Positions 1 through 7,499 of a DNA stretch of 38,276 nucleotides are shown in pieces. The notes under the pieces are model-generated. The model was not told the origin of the DNA. It was given only the letters and a program-made list of their open reading frames with translations, and did not search any database. Origin of the DNA: Chitinivibrio sp051745065 (GTDB taxonomy: Bacteria; Fibrobacterota; Chitinivibrionia; Chitinivibrionales; Chitinivibrionaceae); contig JBNJDQ010000007.1 of the NCBI GenBank assembly GCA_051745065.1, forward strand, positions 1 through 38,276, in the 5' to 3' direction. The position numbers and the translations under genes were made by a program. Positions within the stretch are counted from its first letter, which is position 1, and each line of letters begins with the position of its first letter.

Positions 1-1
1 C

Positions 2-313
2 ACTGATCCCGAGCAGATACTGCGCCACCCATCCCAACTCTACGAAGCTCTGCTGGAAGGCGTGTTGCTCTTTGCTGTCCTTACCTTTCTGCGCCGCTTT
101 CCCCGGCTGAAAAAACGGATGACCCCCCTCTACCTTGCCGGCTACGGCATCGCCCGATTCACAGTGGAATTTTTCCGCATGCCCGATGAACATCTCGGCC
201 TCGGTATGCTCGACCTCTCCCGGGGACAGCTGCTGTGTATCCTTATGATTATGGCCGGAGCTGTTTTCTGGATCATTCAGGACCGGGTTGAAGGGACTCA
301 GGCCTCGCGCTGA
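2..313 (+). CDS. lgt: Prolipoprotein diacylglyceryl transferase, C-terminal part (5' end outside window)
   Basis: Lgt moves diacylglycerol from phosphatidylglycerol to the lipobox cysteine of prolipoproteins in the inner membrane. Only the last 103 residues are visible, open from base 2. They carry the family's conserved tail: RHPSQLYEALLEG near residues 8-20, then a membrane segment, then GYGIARFTVEFFRMPDEHLG followed by LSRGQLLCILMI. In the family the RHPSQLYEA-like segment and the RF.VEFFR arginines line the active site. The last hydrophobic stretch (LCILMIMAGAVFWII) is the final transmembrane helix. The stop lies 16 bases inside the end of the convergent neighbour. Identification is secure; nothing can be said about the start or promoter. 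Confidence 0.93.
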   Translation, partial: TDPEQILRHPSQLYEALLEGVLLFAVLTFLRRFPRLKKRMTPLYLAGYGIARFTVEFFRMPDEHLGLGMLDLSRGQLLCILMIMAGAVFWIIQDRVEGTQASR

Positions 314-606
314 CCGCTCCTCTCTACGCCCTGTTTCGGCTCATCAAGGGTAATCAATACGCCACCCACAATGCGCGCAAAATAATTATAACAAAGGGCG
401 CCGAAAAAACCTGCACAAAACCCCACGAGAGGCGCTGCAAAGAAGATCCACCAGAGAGTCAGTGATATGCCGCCATATCCCATTGTAAAGAGCAGGACAA
501 GCTGAACTGTGTAAAGCCCCGCCAGAATCAGTGCACAGAGCCCATGAAAAACGGCGAAGATCCGCCCTGCAGAAAGAGGATCAATGCGGGTTATTTCCTT
601 CTTCAT
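298..606 (-). CDS. Small two-helix membrane protein, DUF3566-like
   Basis: This 102-residue protein starts MKKEITRIDPLSAGRIFAVF, which resembles the 'I..idP.Sa.ki..v' opening of DUF3566-type membrane proteins. Two long hydrophobic segments follow (about residues 19-41 and 49-75). The family's closing feature, a helix running into YNYFARIVGGVLITL, is present. I chose ATG at 606 because a GGGGA sits 8 bases upstream; the frame stays open to 966 but the upstream residues do not look like protein. Function is unknown. It converges on lgt with a 16-base overlap. A promoter-like pair and a perfect palindrome lie in its leader. Confidence 0.65.
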   Translation of the reverse strand: MKKEITRIDPLSAGRIFAVFHGLCALILAGLYTVQLVLLFTMGYGGISLTLWWIFFAAPLVGFCAGFFGALCYNYFARIVGGVLITLDEPKQGVERSGQREA

Positions 607-669
607 ACGATGCATCCCCAAGTAAAAACTGTCTTTGCGAAACCGTTCCGGATCATCTGTTGGAAGTAT

Positions 670-689
670 GCCGATATCCGGATATCGGC
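670..689. promoter_or_regulatory. Perfect 20-nt palindrome in the leader of the DUF3566-like gene
   Basis: GCCGATATCCGGATATCGGC is fully self-complementary. It lies just downstream of the minus-strand -10-like element (706-711) and about 64 bases before the start codon at 606, so it could be an operator overlapping the transcript start or a leader stem. No T-run follows, so it is not a classical terminator. Confidence 0.5.
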
Positions 690-705
690 CACATGAATAT
701 TCCGT

Positions 706-735
706 AAGATACCCTGTTTTGCATAGAAGGAGCAA
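706..735 (-). promoter_or_regulatory. Possible sigma-70-type promoter for the DUF3566-like gene
   Basis: On the minus strand TTGCTC (730-735) and TATCTT (706-711) are 18 bases apart. The match is modest (3/6 and 4/6), but position and the adjacent palindrome fit a promoter driving the gene at 606. Confidence 0.35.
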
Positions 736-826
736 GGGTTCTGTTATTTTTTCCTGAAGACCTTTTTCGCCCGCGGCACGGGGCTGATAACCATTCATAT
801 CCCTGTGACCGGAGCGAACGAACTTC

Positions 827-849
827 GGCGCGAAATGCGCCATCTTTTT
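827..849 (+). terminator. Terminator-like hairpin with no assigned upstream gene
   Basis: GGCGC-GAAAT-GCGCC forms a 5-bp GC stem followed after two bases by CTTTTT. On the plus strand no gene ends near here; lgt stops 514 bases upstream. It may end lgt read-through or an unannotated small RNA. Confidence 0.4.
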
Positions 850-959
850 ACTCCGGAGCAGAAAGAATTGCAAAGTTTTTTTGCCCCCAGCACCCCGGAA
901 GAACGAATACCCGGACGCAAAGACCGCCAATGCATCCTTAACAATTACCGCATTCATTT

Positions 960-988
960 TTAACAATTTTGCTGATTATTGGTATAAT
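960..988 (+). promoter_or_regulatory. Sigma-70-type promoter of the coiled-coil gene
   Basis: TTAACA (960-965), a 17-base spacer and a perfect TATAAT (983-988) match the housekeeping consensus at 11 of 12 positions. The predicted start is about 50 bases before the ATG at 1048. Confidence 0.75.
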
Positions 989-1047
989 CCCCTTTTTTTA
1001 TTCTTAATCTGCTATATTTTTATTGTTACCATCTTCAAGGAGCAGCA

Positions 1048-1866
1048 ATGGCGGAAAACAAAACGCGTATGAAAGAGCACCTCACCGGTTTTATTGATTC
1101 TCTCATGGATGAGGAGATTGAACATATACATACATCCATCCGTGAAATGAAAGCTGAATTCTCAGAAGAGATCGCAGCCCTGCGTGATGAGGTAAAGAAA
1201 AGCATGAGTGAATTCCGCCGGGAAGCGGACAGCAAAATTCAGGAATGCAAAAACGGCATAATCAATCTTAAAAAGGAGAATGTCGCTCTCACGGATGAGC
1301 AGGGGCAGATGAAAGATGAGATTCTTGCATCTGCGCAGAAATCGATTGATGCAAAACAGAAAGCACTCAAAACCGATTTTGACGATCTCGTTCAGGAGGT
1401 CGGCGGTAAGTTAAAATCCCACAGTTCCGATATTACTCTGCAGATCCGGGAACTGGAGAAACGCATTACCCATGCGGAAAAAATAACCGGACTCTTTGGC
1501 AACTTTGCCGCAGATTACTCCTCCATGCTGAAACGGAAAAGCGGAGCTTCCCGAGATACCAAAGACGCAGAGGCACCGCAACAGCCCAATGATGAGGCGT
1601 CACCTGCACCAGGCCCGGCTTCCTCCGAAGAACCTCCAGAAAAAAAACCTGCACCAAAAAAGGAGCCCGCACCTCAGCAGGAGTCTTCCCCTCTTCCCGA
1701 AACCGACGAATCGCCGGTGGAAGAAGCCTTCGAGGAAAACTTTATTATTCCGGAAAGCCCCAAAAAAAACACACCCGACACGGATATTCAGCTTGAAGAG
1801 GTTGCTGAAGAAGAAAGCGCTCCCATCTATACGGATGAAAGCGGTCAGCAGATCTATCGTCCCTGA
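1048..1866 (+). CDS. Coiled-coil protein with acidic, proline-rich tail; function unknown
   Basis: I do not recognise this 272-residue protein. Residues 1 to about 150 are charged and helical with heptad-like spacing (long coiled coil, many E/K/R and no membrane segment). Residues from about 165 on are a low-complexity tail rich in Pro, Glu, Lys and Ala, ending in DESGQQIYRP. There is no signal peptide, so it is probably cytoplasmic and structural or an adaptor. The ATG is preceded by AAGGAG at good spacing and a strong promoter, so it is likely well expressed as a single-gene unit. It converges on the HDOD gene with a 28-base gap. Confidence 0.75.
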   Translation: MAENKTRMKEHLTGFIDSLMDEEIEHIHTSIREMKAEFSEEIAALRDEVKKSMSEFRREADSKIQECKNGIINLKKENVALTDEQGQMKDEILASAQKSIDAKQKALKTDFDDLVQEVGGKLKSHSSDITLQIRELEKRITHAEKITGLFGNFAADYSSMLKRKSGASRDTKDAEAPQQPNDEASPAPGPASSEEPPEKKPAPKKEPAPQQESSPLPETDESPVEEAFEENFIIPESPKKNTPDTDIQLEEVAEEESAPIYTDESGQQIYRP

Positions 1867-1894
1867 ATGGAGCGAATTTTACCGGGCACCGGCC

Positions 1895-4075
1895 TTACAC
1901 TGGGCGGCTGCCCGATGTCTGCTCCAGCATTTTTCGTAATGTTTGCAGATCCTGTGCTGTACCGAGATTAATAGTAGTTACGGCACTGACTTCGTTCAGA
2001 AGCCTGATCTTATCCGGAACCTGCGGTTTTTGGGAATAGTAAAACACGATGTAGCGCGCCCCTTTATGGCGGGGCATCTTTTTGATCGCCCCGATGTGAT
2101 CCTCACATTCGGCGGGGTAGAGATCCTTCTCTATAAAGAAATATGAGATATCCTCACCGGCGGAACGGATCATATTTTCCGCTTTTGTACTGTTTTCACA
2201 TTCCTCTATCAGAGTAAAAGAGTATTCCCGAAGTATCTTCATAAGCCCCTCTTTTACCGAGGCATTGGAAAAACTGATAAAGGCAGAACCCAGGGAGGAC
2301 ACCTCGCTTTTCTCCGAAGAAACCGGCAGAAGATACCGATACTCTGTATGGGTGTAGGCCGTATCACCGGATACATCCAGAAAGAAACTCTCCAGAACCA
2401 TGGCAACATTCCGCAGATCAACGGGGTAAATTGCAGAAACAATGTATTCATACTCCCGGGGAAACTGCTCCGCTTCTTCAAAGAGAAGTGTTCTGATCTC
2501 CTCTTCGCCTGCAGTAATCACAGCATCCTCCAGGAAGGTTGCATACGAAGGAACCAGAAGGACCGCACTGCGGGAGCTCTCTTCATAGGCTTCGATAATA
2601 TCCTCACTGCTGAAACAGCGCAGTATACGGTAACCCAGACTGCGGCAGTATTCCACCACGGGATTCCATTCAGGCTGCTCACCGCACAGAACCATGATAG
2701 TCAGCTGTGCCCCCGCCGGAGCCTCCTTGCCTGCCAATGGGTAGGTTCGGTGATCGATCTTCATAATACTGTTGTACATATTGATTTCGTGGTAAATATG
2801 TTCCCGAAAGGATGTACGCAGATCCGCGGAAAAGCCGAACTCCTTCAGCACAGGTTCCCCGAGAGGTAAAACCGTGCAGTCCGCAGCAAAGCCGATGCGC
2901 AGAGAGTGAGCAACAGCGTCTGCCGCAGCTGTTACCGCCGCCAAAGGGTAACGGGACAGATCCCGGGACGTCCCCGAAAGGGTATCACAGACCCGAATAT
3001 TTCGATAAAAATCGCCGGAGAGCTTCCACTGCTCAAAGAGCTCCCCCAGTAAGTCCAGATGAGTCACCCCCATGAGGCGCCGCTGATGTTCCGTGAAGGA
3101 ACTCCCTGTTTCCGCCGCATCATGGAGTATCTTCAGGAATGCATCATTCATATATTCGTTAAAAAGCAGAACCCCAAGTTCGTGCAGCAGAGCAAAGGCA
3201 AAGGCCTCATCGGGGCGTACGAGATCTGTTTTTTTTGCAAGCCTCTTGGCAATAACAGCTACGGCAAGAGAGTGAAACCAGAATTCTTTCACCTGAAATC
3301 CCGTTGCAAAGTTACTGTCCTTAAACTGATTCATGACGGACATGGAAAGTACTGCAGTCTTTGTCTGGTTGAACCCGATGCGGACAATGGCCTGACGCAG
3401 ATCATCGATTCGTTTATCCCGGGCGGCGAAATATACAGAATTTGCAAGACGAAGAATTTCTGTTGCCACAGAGGGATCGCTTTCTATGGCCCGCCCCAGC
3501 TGAGAAGCGCTGCTGGTTTTCTCCTCCGTCAGCTTCAGGACCACGGCAAAGGTTGTGGGAAAGGCAACAAGGCTTTCGATATGGTCCACCATGAGGGCAA
3601 TCTTCTTGGTCGCCAGAACCGACGGATCCATGAGTGTGTCAATGTATTTCTTTTCCAGACTGTTCTCTTCGCCGATGGACTCGCGCATCTTTTCTTTCTC
3701 TCTGTCAAAATAACTGCGCAGACATGTCTGCAGTTCCATGAGAAGCTCGCGGATACTCAGGGGCTCATCGAGATACGCATCGGCACCGATCCTGCGAACC
3801 GCCTTTTTAAAGCGTTCCGGAGCAGCAGGACCAAAGAGGATAAGAGGACGCCGTTCGGCCGAGGGGTTGCGTCCGATCAGATTTATCAGGGAGAGTTCCT
3901 GCCTGGACAGCTCATTCACCTGTATCAGAATAGCCGCGGGAGCATACTGCGCCGCCTTAAGAAAACTTGCATACTTCCTGTCGCAGTTTACCACCCTGAC
4001 ATTAATCTTTTTCAGAGTTTTCTCAATTTTCCTGTACAGCGATGCATTGTTGACTATCGTTAATACCGTAATCAT
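1895..4075 (-). CDS. HDOD-domain regulator flanked by degenerate receiver-like domains
   Basis: This 726-residue cytoplasmic protein has a receiver-like fold at about 1-123, an HDOD domain at about 165-360 and two further receiver-like segments at about 458-570 and 595-720. In the first, the usual phospho-acceptor Asp position reads AILIQVNE and the usual Lys-Pro reads DEP (Glu104). The third has FFIEKDLYP, with Glu where Asp is expected. The HDOD core keeps HELG near residue 298 in place of a full HD-GYP metal site, which is normal for HDOD, a family involved in signalling and often in motility or c-di-GMP networks. I chose ATG at 4075 because AGGG lies just upstream and the residues before it do not look coding. 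Partner and output are unknown. Confidence 0.72.
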   Translation of the reverse strand: MITVLTIVNNASLYRKIEKTLKKINVRVVNCDRKYASFLKAAQYAPAAILIQVNELSRQELSLINLIGRNPSAERRPLILFGPAAPERFKKAVRRIGADAYLDEPLSIRELLMELQTCLRSYFDREKEKMRESIGEENSLEKKYIDTLMDPSVLATKKIALMVDHIESLVAFPTTFAVVLKLTEEKTSSASQLGRAIESDPSVATEILRLANSVYFAARDKRIDDLRQAIVRIGFNQTKTAVLSMSVMNQFKDSNFATGFQVKEFWFHSLAVAVIAKRLAKKTDLVRPDEAFAFALLHELGVLLFNEYMNDAFLKILHDAAETGSSFTEHQRRLMGVTHLDLLGELFEQWKLSGDFYRNIRVCDTLSGTSRDLSRYPLAAVTAAADAVAHSLRIGFAADCTVLPLGEPVLKEFGFSADLRTSFREHIYHEINMYNSIMKIDHRTYPLAGKEAPAGAQLTIMVLCGEQPEWNPVVEYCRSLGYRILRCFSSEDIIEAYEESSRSAVLLVPSYATFLEDAVITAGEEEIRTLLFEEAEQFPREYEYIVSAIYPVDLRNVAMVLESFFLDVSGDTAYTHTEYRYLLPVSSEKSEVSSLGSAFISFSNASVKEGLMKILREYSFTLIEECENSTKAENMIRSAGEDISYFFIEKDLYPAECEDHIGAIKKMPRHKGARYIVFYYSQKPQVPDKIRLLNEVSAVTTINLGTAQDLQTLRKMLEQTSGSRPV

Positions 4076-4236
4076 GAACTGCCCTGTTTCGTTTGAATTA
4101 CACTGCCTTATTATATAGTACCGGAATAGATCTACAAGGAAAAATAGCATTTATCAGGTTTATGAGAGAAATCTTTATCCCTCGGGTATCACATATTATT
4201 TTATTAGAACCTTCCAATTTGTCAAAAGGTCATATT

Positions 4237-6138
4237 TTGAATATATTAGATAGAATAAACTCACCAGCCGATCTCAAAAACATTCCCGAGAAACTGCTGC
4301 CAGCCCTTTCCCGGGAGATTCGCACATTTTTAATTGAATCGGTCAGTCAGACCGGCGGGCATATAGCCCCCAGCCTGGGCGTAGTTGAGCTGACCATCGC
4401 CCTGCACTACATTTTCAGCACCCCGAAGGATAAGTTTATCTGGGATGTCGGGCATCAGGCCTATACCCATAAACTTCTCACGGGGCGGCGTGATCAATTC
4501 CACACATTGCGCCAGTTCGGCGGTATCAGTGGCTTTCCCCATATTACCGAAAGCATTCATGATGCCATGACTGTCGGCCATGCATCAACCTCCATTTCAT
4601 CAGCCTACGGCATGGCCTGCGGACGGGACATGCGCAATGAATCCGGCGAAGTAATCAGCATTATCGGCGATGGAGCCATGACCGGCGGTCTTGCCTACGA
4701 AGGGCTCAACAACCTCGGCCACAGCAACACCCGCATGGTGGTGATCCTCAACGACAACGAAATGTCGATCTCCCCCAATGTGGGGGGCATGTCAAACTAT
4801 CTGACACGAATTCTGACAGACCGCCATTACACCCGTCTGAAAGACAATGTCTGGAACGCCCTGGAACAATTTCCCGCAGGCCTGGGTAAACGATTGCAGA
4901 ACCTGGGGCACACCGTTGATGACAGTCTGAAAAAAGCTCTGACTCCGGGCAAACTCTTTGAGGACATGGGCCTGACTTATCTGGGGCCGATTGACGGACA
5001 TAATTTCAGCGACCTTCTTCAGGTGCTGCGCTTTGCCCGGGACGACAACAAAGGGCCTCTTCTGATTCATACAATCACCAAAAAGGGCAAGGGATACACC
5101 CATGCGGAAGAAAACGCCACCAAGTTTCACGGTATCGGCTCCTTTGATATACAAAGCGGGGAACTTCGCGCGGGCAGAAGCGATCTCCCCTCCTGGAGTA
5201 AAGTTTTCGGGAATGCGCTCTGCGAGTATGCCGAAAAGGACAGCACAATCACAGCAATCACCGCGGCCATGCCCGCAGGTACCGGCCTGGACACCTTTCA
5301 AAAGAAATTCCCCGACCAGTTCTATGATGTAGGTATTGCAGAACAGCACGGAACAACCTTTTCCGCCGGCCTTGCTCTGCGGGGGTTGAAACCGGTGTAC
5401 GCCCTGTATTCATCATTTATGCAGCGTGCCTTTGATCAGATTATTCACGATGTTGCCCTGGAAAACCTCGATGTTGTTTTCTGTGTGGACCGGGCGGGTA
5501 TTGTCGGTGCCGACGGACCGACCCACCACGGCGCCTTTGACCTCTCTTACCTTACGGTGATTCCCAATCTGACCATTCTTGCCCCCTCCACGGGTGACGA
5601 ACTGCGGCAGATGCTGTACAGCGCGCTCTATGATATCTCCGGTCCAGTTGTAATCCGCTACGCCCGCGGCAAAGTACCTGCTCAGCCGCAAATCACGCCG
5701 CGCACGGGGATCACCGCCTTTGCACCGGTCTGCCTCCGGGAGAAACCCAGGGCACAGGGGCTGATTGTATCCGTGGGAAACATGGGTACTACCGCGCAGG
5801 ACGTTCATACCCTGGCGGAAAAAGACGGAATAGCCCTGGACATTGTTGATATGCGTACGATCAAACCTCTCAACAGTAATCTGTGGCAAACCTATTTCTC
5901 CCGCTACGACAGGATCTATGTTCTGGAGAACAACGCCACCATAAACGGCGCCGGCGCACAGCTTATGCAGGTAGCAGCCCGCCTGTATGCGCAACAGTCT
6001 CTGTCCCGGATGCCCCGCATCCATATCTTTGGCTATCCCGACCGCTTTATCGAGCAGGGTGCCGTGCCGGAACTTATGAAAGACCTCAAGCTGACTGCAG
6101 GTGACATCTACTCCCGCCTGCGGATAAGTCAGGCATGA
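4237..6138 (+). CDS. dxs: 1-deoxy-D-xylulose-5-phosphate synthase
   Basis: DXS condenses pyruvate with glyceraldehyde-3-phosphate using thiamine diphosphate, the first step of the MEP isoprenoid pathway. Visible motifs are GHQ (His73), the thiamine-binding GDGAMTGG (144-151) with the following NDN, the catalytic-Glu motif AEQHG (Glu369), the DRAGIVGADGPTHHG stretch and RYARGK near the C-terminus. I chose the TTG at 4237 (NILDRINSPADL), preceded by AAAAGG at 7 bases. This gives 633 residues, the usual family length; an ATG at 4093 would add 48 unlikely residues and overlap the divergent HDOD leader. The stop overlaps the next ATG (ATGA), so dxs leads an operon with nudix and xth. Confidence 0.95.
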   Translation: MNILDRINSPADLKNIPEKLLPALSREIRTFLIESVSQTGGHIAPSLGVVELTIALHYIFSTPKDKFIWDVGHQAYTHKLLTGRRDQFHTLRQFGGISGFPHITESIHDAMTVGHASTSISSAYGMACGRDMRNESGEVISIIGDGAMTGGLAYEGLNNLGHSNTRMVVILNDNEMSISPNVGGMSNYLTRILTDRHYTRLKDNVWNALEQFPAGLGKRLQNLGHTVDDSLKKALTPGKLFEDMGLTYLGPIDGHNFSDLLQVLRFARDDNKGPLLIHTITKKGKGYTHAEENATKFHGIGSFDIQSGELRAGRSDLPSWSKVFGNALCEYAEKDSTITAITAAMPAGTGLDTFQKKFPDQFYDVGIAEQHGTTFSAGLALRGLKPVYALYSSFMQRAFDQIIHDVALENLDVVFCVDRAGIVGADGPTHHGAFDLSYLTVIPNLTILAPSTGDELRQMLYSALYDISGPVVIRYARGKVPAQPQITPRTGITAFAPVCLREKPRAQGLIVSVGNMGTTAQDVHTLAEKDGIALDIVDMRTIKPLNSNLWQTYFSRYDRIYVLENNATINGAGAQLMQVAARLYAQQSLSRMPRIHIFGYPDRFIEQGAVPELMKDLKLTAGDIYSRLRISQA

Positions 6139-6557
6139 CAGCGGTTGCGGCAGCAGTCATCCTCAGCCCGCACAAAGACCGGGTACTTCTTGTGCGCAAA
6201 GGCAAATCATCCGCAGATGCCGGGCAGTGGGAGTTTCCCGGCGGCAAGATTCACGCAGGAGAATCTCTGCGCGAAGGACTGATTCGTGAGATACACGAAG
6301 AACTCGGCGTACAGGTGGATCCCGCAAATGAGATCATCTGCTGCAGATCCGGAGCCTTTGAAATCCACTTTATCCTGTGCCCGCCCGTCCACGAATCACT
6401 GCATTTGTATGAACACAGCCGGGCGATCTGGGCTGCACCGCACGACCTGTCCCGCTATGCATTGCTTCAGGCTGATGCCGCGGCGTGCCCCGCAATCCGA
6501 GCCGCTCTGCGGGGAATTTCTCAAACAACTTTTCAGGAGACAACATGGAAAAACTGA
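6135..6557 (+). CDS. mutT: MutT-type NUDIX hydrolase (8-oxo-dGTP pyrophosphatase-like)
   Basis: The 140-residue protein carries a full Nudix box at residues 37-59: Gly37, Glu43, Arg51-Glu52, Glu55-Glu56, Gly58, matching GX5EX7REUXEEXGU. The preceding QWEFPGG is typical of MutT proteins that clean oxidised dGTP from the nucleotide pool. The C-terminal motif ending in ISQTTFQETTWKN is not diagnostic. It is translationally coupled to dxs by a 4-base overlap and overlaps the start of xth by 13 bases, so a repair pair (MutT plus exonuclease III) is co-transcribed with dxs. The exact substrate is not provable here; the symbol reflects family resemblance. Confidence 0.82.
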   Translation: MTAVAAAVILSPHKDRVLLVRKGKSSADAGQWEFPGGKIHAGESLREGLIREIHEELGVQVDPANEIICCRSGAFEIHFILCPPVHESLHLYEHSRAIWAAPHDLSRYALLQADAAACPAIRAALRGISQTTFQETTWKN

Positions 6558-7306
6558 TATCATGGAATGTAAACGGCATCCGGGCGGCAGAACGCAAAGG
6601 ATTGATTTCCTTTATCACCGAATCCGACGCCGACGTCATCGCCCTGCAGGAGACCAAGGCGCACCGGGAACAGCTCTCTTCGGAACTGCTTGAAATACCG
6701 GGCTACACCAGCTGGTTCGCTTCGGCAGAACGCAAAGGCTATTCCGGCACAGCCCTGTATACGCGAAAAGAACCGATCTCGATCACCCGGGGAATGGATA
6801 TTCCCGAATTTGACTCCGAGGGTCGGATTATTACCGCAGAATTTGATGACTACTACCTGATCAATGCCTACTACCCCAATGCCCAGCATGGACTGAAGCG
6901 CCTTGCCTATAAGCAGGATTTCAACGCCGCCATTCGCTCCTTCGCCGGCACTCTGGCAGAGAAAAAGCAGGTCATTCTCTGCGGGGACTACAATGTTGCC
7001 CACACAGAAATCGACCTAAAGAACCCCAGGAGTAACGTAAAGAACCCCGGCTTCTCTCCGGAGGAACGTGCCGATATGGACCGGTTTCTCGCTGCAGGTT
7101 TTACAGATACCTTCCGCCGGCTGTATCCTGAACGTGAAGAATATACCTGGTGGAGCTACCGCTTTAATGCGCGGGCCCGGAATATCGGCTGGCGTATTGA
7201 TTATTTCTGCGTAAACGAAGCCTGCATGGACCGGGTGGAAGATGCCCGTATCTACAGTGATGTCATGGGCTCCGATCACTGCCCCATTGGACTGATTCTC
7301 AGGTAA
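6545..7306 (+). CDS. xth: Exodeoxyribonuclease III (AP endonuclease)
   Basis: This 253-residue enzyme of the exonuclease III/APE1 family cuts DNA at abasic sites and degrades 3' ends in base-excision repair. Motifs in order: SWNVNGIRA (6-14), LQETKA with the metal-binding Glu36, INAYYPNAQ, CGDYNVAH, WWSYR, GWRIDYF, and SDHCPIG near the end with the catalytic Asp-His pair. The ATG at 6545 has CAGGAG at good spacing; an upstream in-frame ATG at 6485 lies inside the NUDIX gene and would add 20 residues with no family match. It is the last gene of the dxs operon and is followed by a hairpin terminator. Confidence 0.94.
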   Translation: MEKLISWNVNGIRAAERKGLISFITESDADVIALQETKAHREQLSSELLEIPGYTSWFASAERKGYSGTALYTRKEPISITRGMDIPEFDSEGRIITAEFDDYYLINAYYPNAQHGLKRLAYKQDFNAAIRSFAGTLAEKKQVILCGDYNVAHTEIDLKNPRSNVKNPGFSPEERADMDRFLAAGFTDTFRRLYPEREEYTWWSYRFNARARNIGWRIDYFCVNEACMDRVEDARIYSDVMGSDHCPIGLILR

Positions 7307-7379
7307 TCAAAGCCCTATTCGGCACTATATCTGCCGTTCGTGGCGGGATCAGTCTCCACAACAAACGCTTCCGGTCCGC

Positions 7380-7419
7380 ACGTTCTATCCCCGCTTCTGC
7401 ATGCAGAAGAACGTTTTTT
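7380..7419 (+). terminator. Intrinsic terminator after the dxs-nudix-xth operon
   Basis: CTTCTG-CATG-CAGAAG (7394-7409) forms an inner stem. ACGTT (7380-7384) can pair with AACGT just outside it, with a 9-base bulge, and six T's follow at 7414-7419. It sits 74-113 bases after xth. Confidence 0.6.
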
Positions 7420-7499
7420 GGATATACCCTGTGGGCAACAACCCCGTCCATGAACTATATTAACAGAAGCCCTTTTATTTCACTATGACAGGAGCTTTT

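Larger units (their letters stand above)
607..957. other. Long intergenic region with regulatory structure but no convincing gene
   Basis: About 440 bases separate the DUF3566-like start (606) from the next start (1048). No reading frame here has protein-like composition with a ribosome site. It holds a minus-strand promoter-like pair (706-735), a perfect palindrome (670-689), a plus-strand terminator-like hairpin (827-849) and, at its right edge, the promoter of the 1048 gene. Whether a small RNA is made from the plus strand between about 690 and 849 cannot be decided from sequence. Confidence 0.5.

Noticed and set aside
913..935. GGACGCAAAGACC string resembling part of a c-di-GMP-I (GEMM) riboswitch
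   Set aside because: Only one core string matches; the paired helices P1 to P3 cannot be drawn, and the clear promoter at 960-988 lies downstream, so it would not be in the 1048 transcript.
3059..4063. A 334-codon open frame on the plus strand
   Set aside because: It lies antisense to the HDOD gene, its translation has no domain-like pattern, and the minus-strand protein is clearly real.
4093..4236. Upstream ATG extending dxs by 48 residues
   Set aside because: The added residues do not match the family; the TTG at 4237 has a good ribosome site and gives the normal length.
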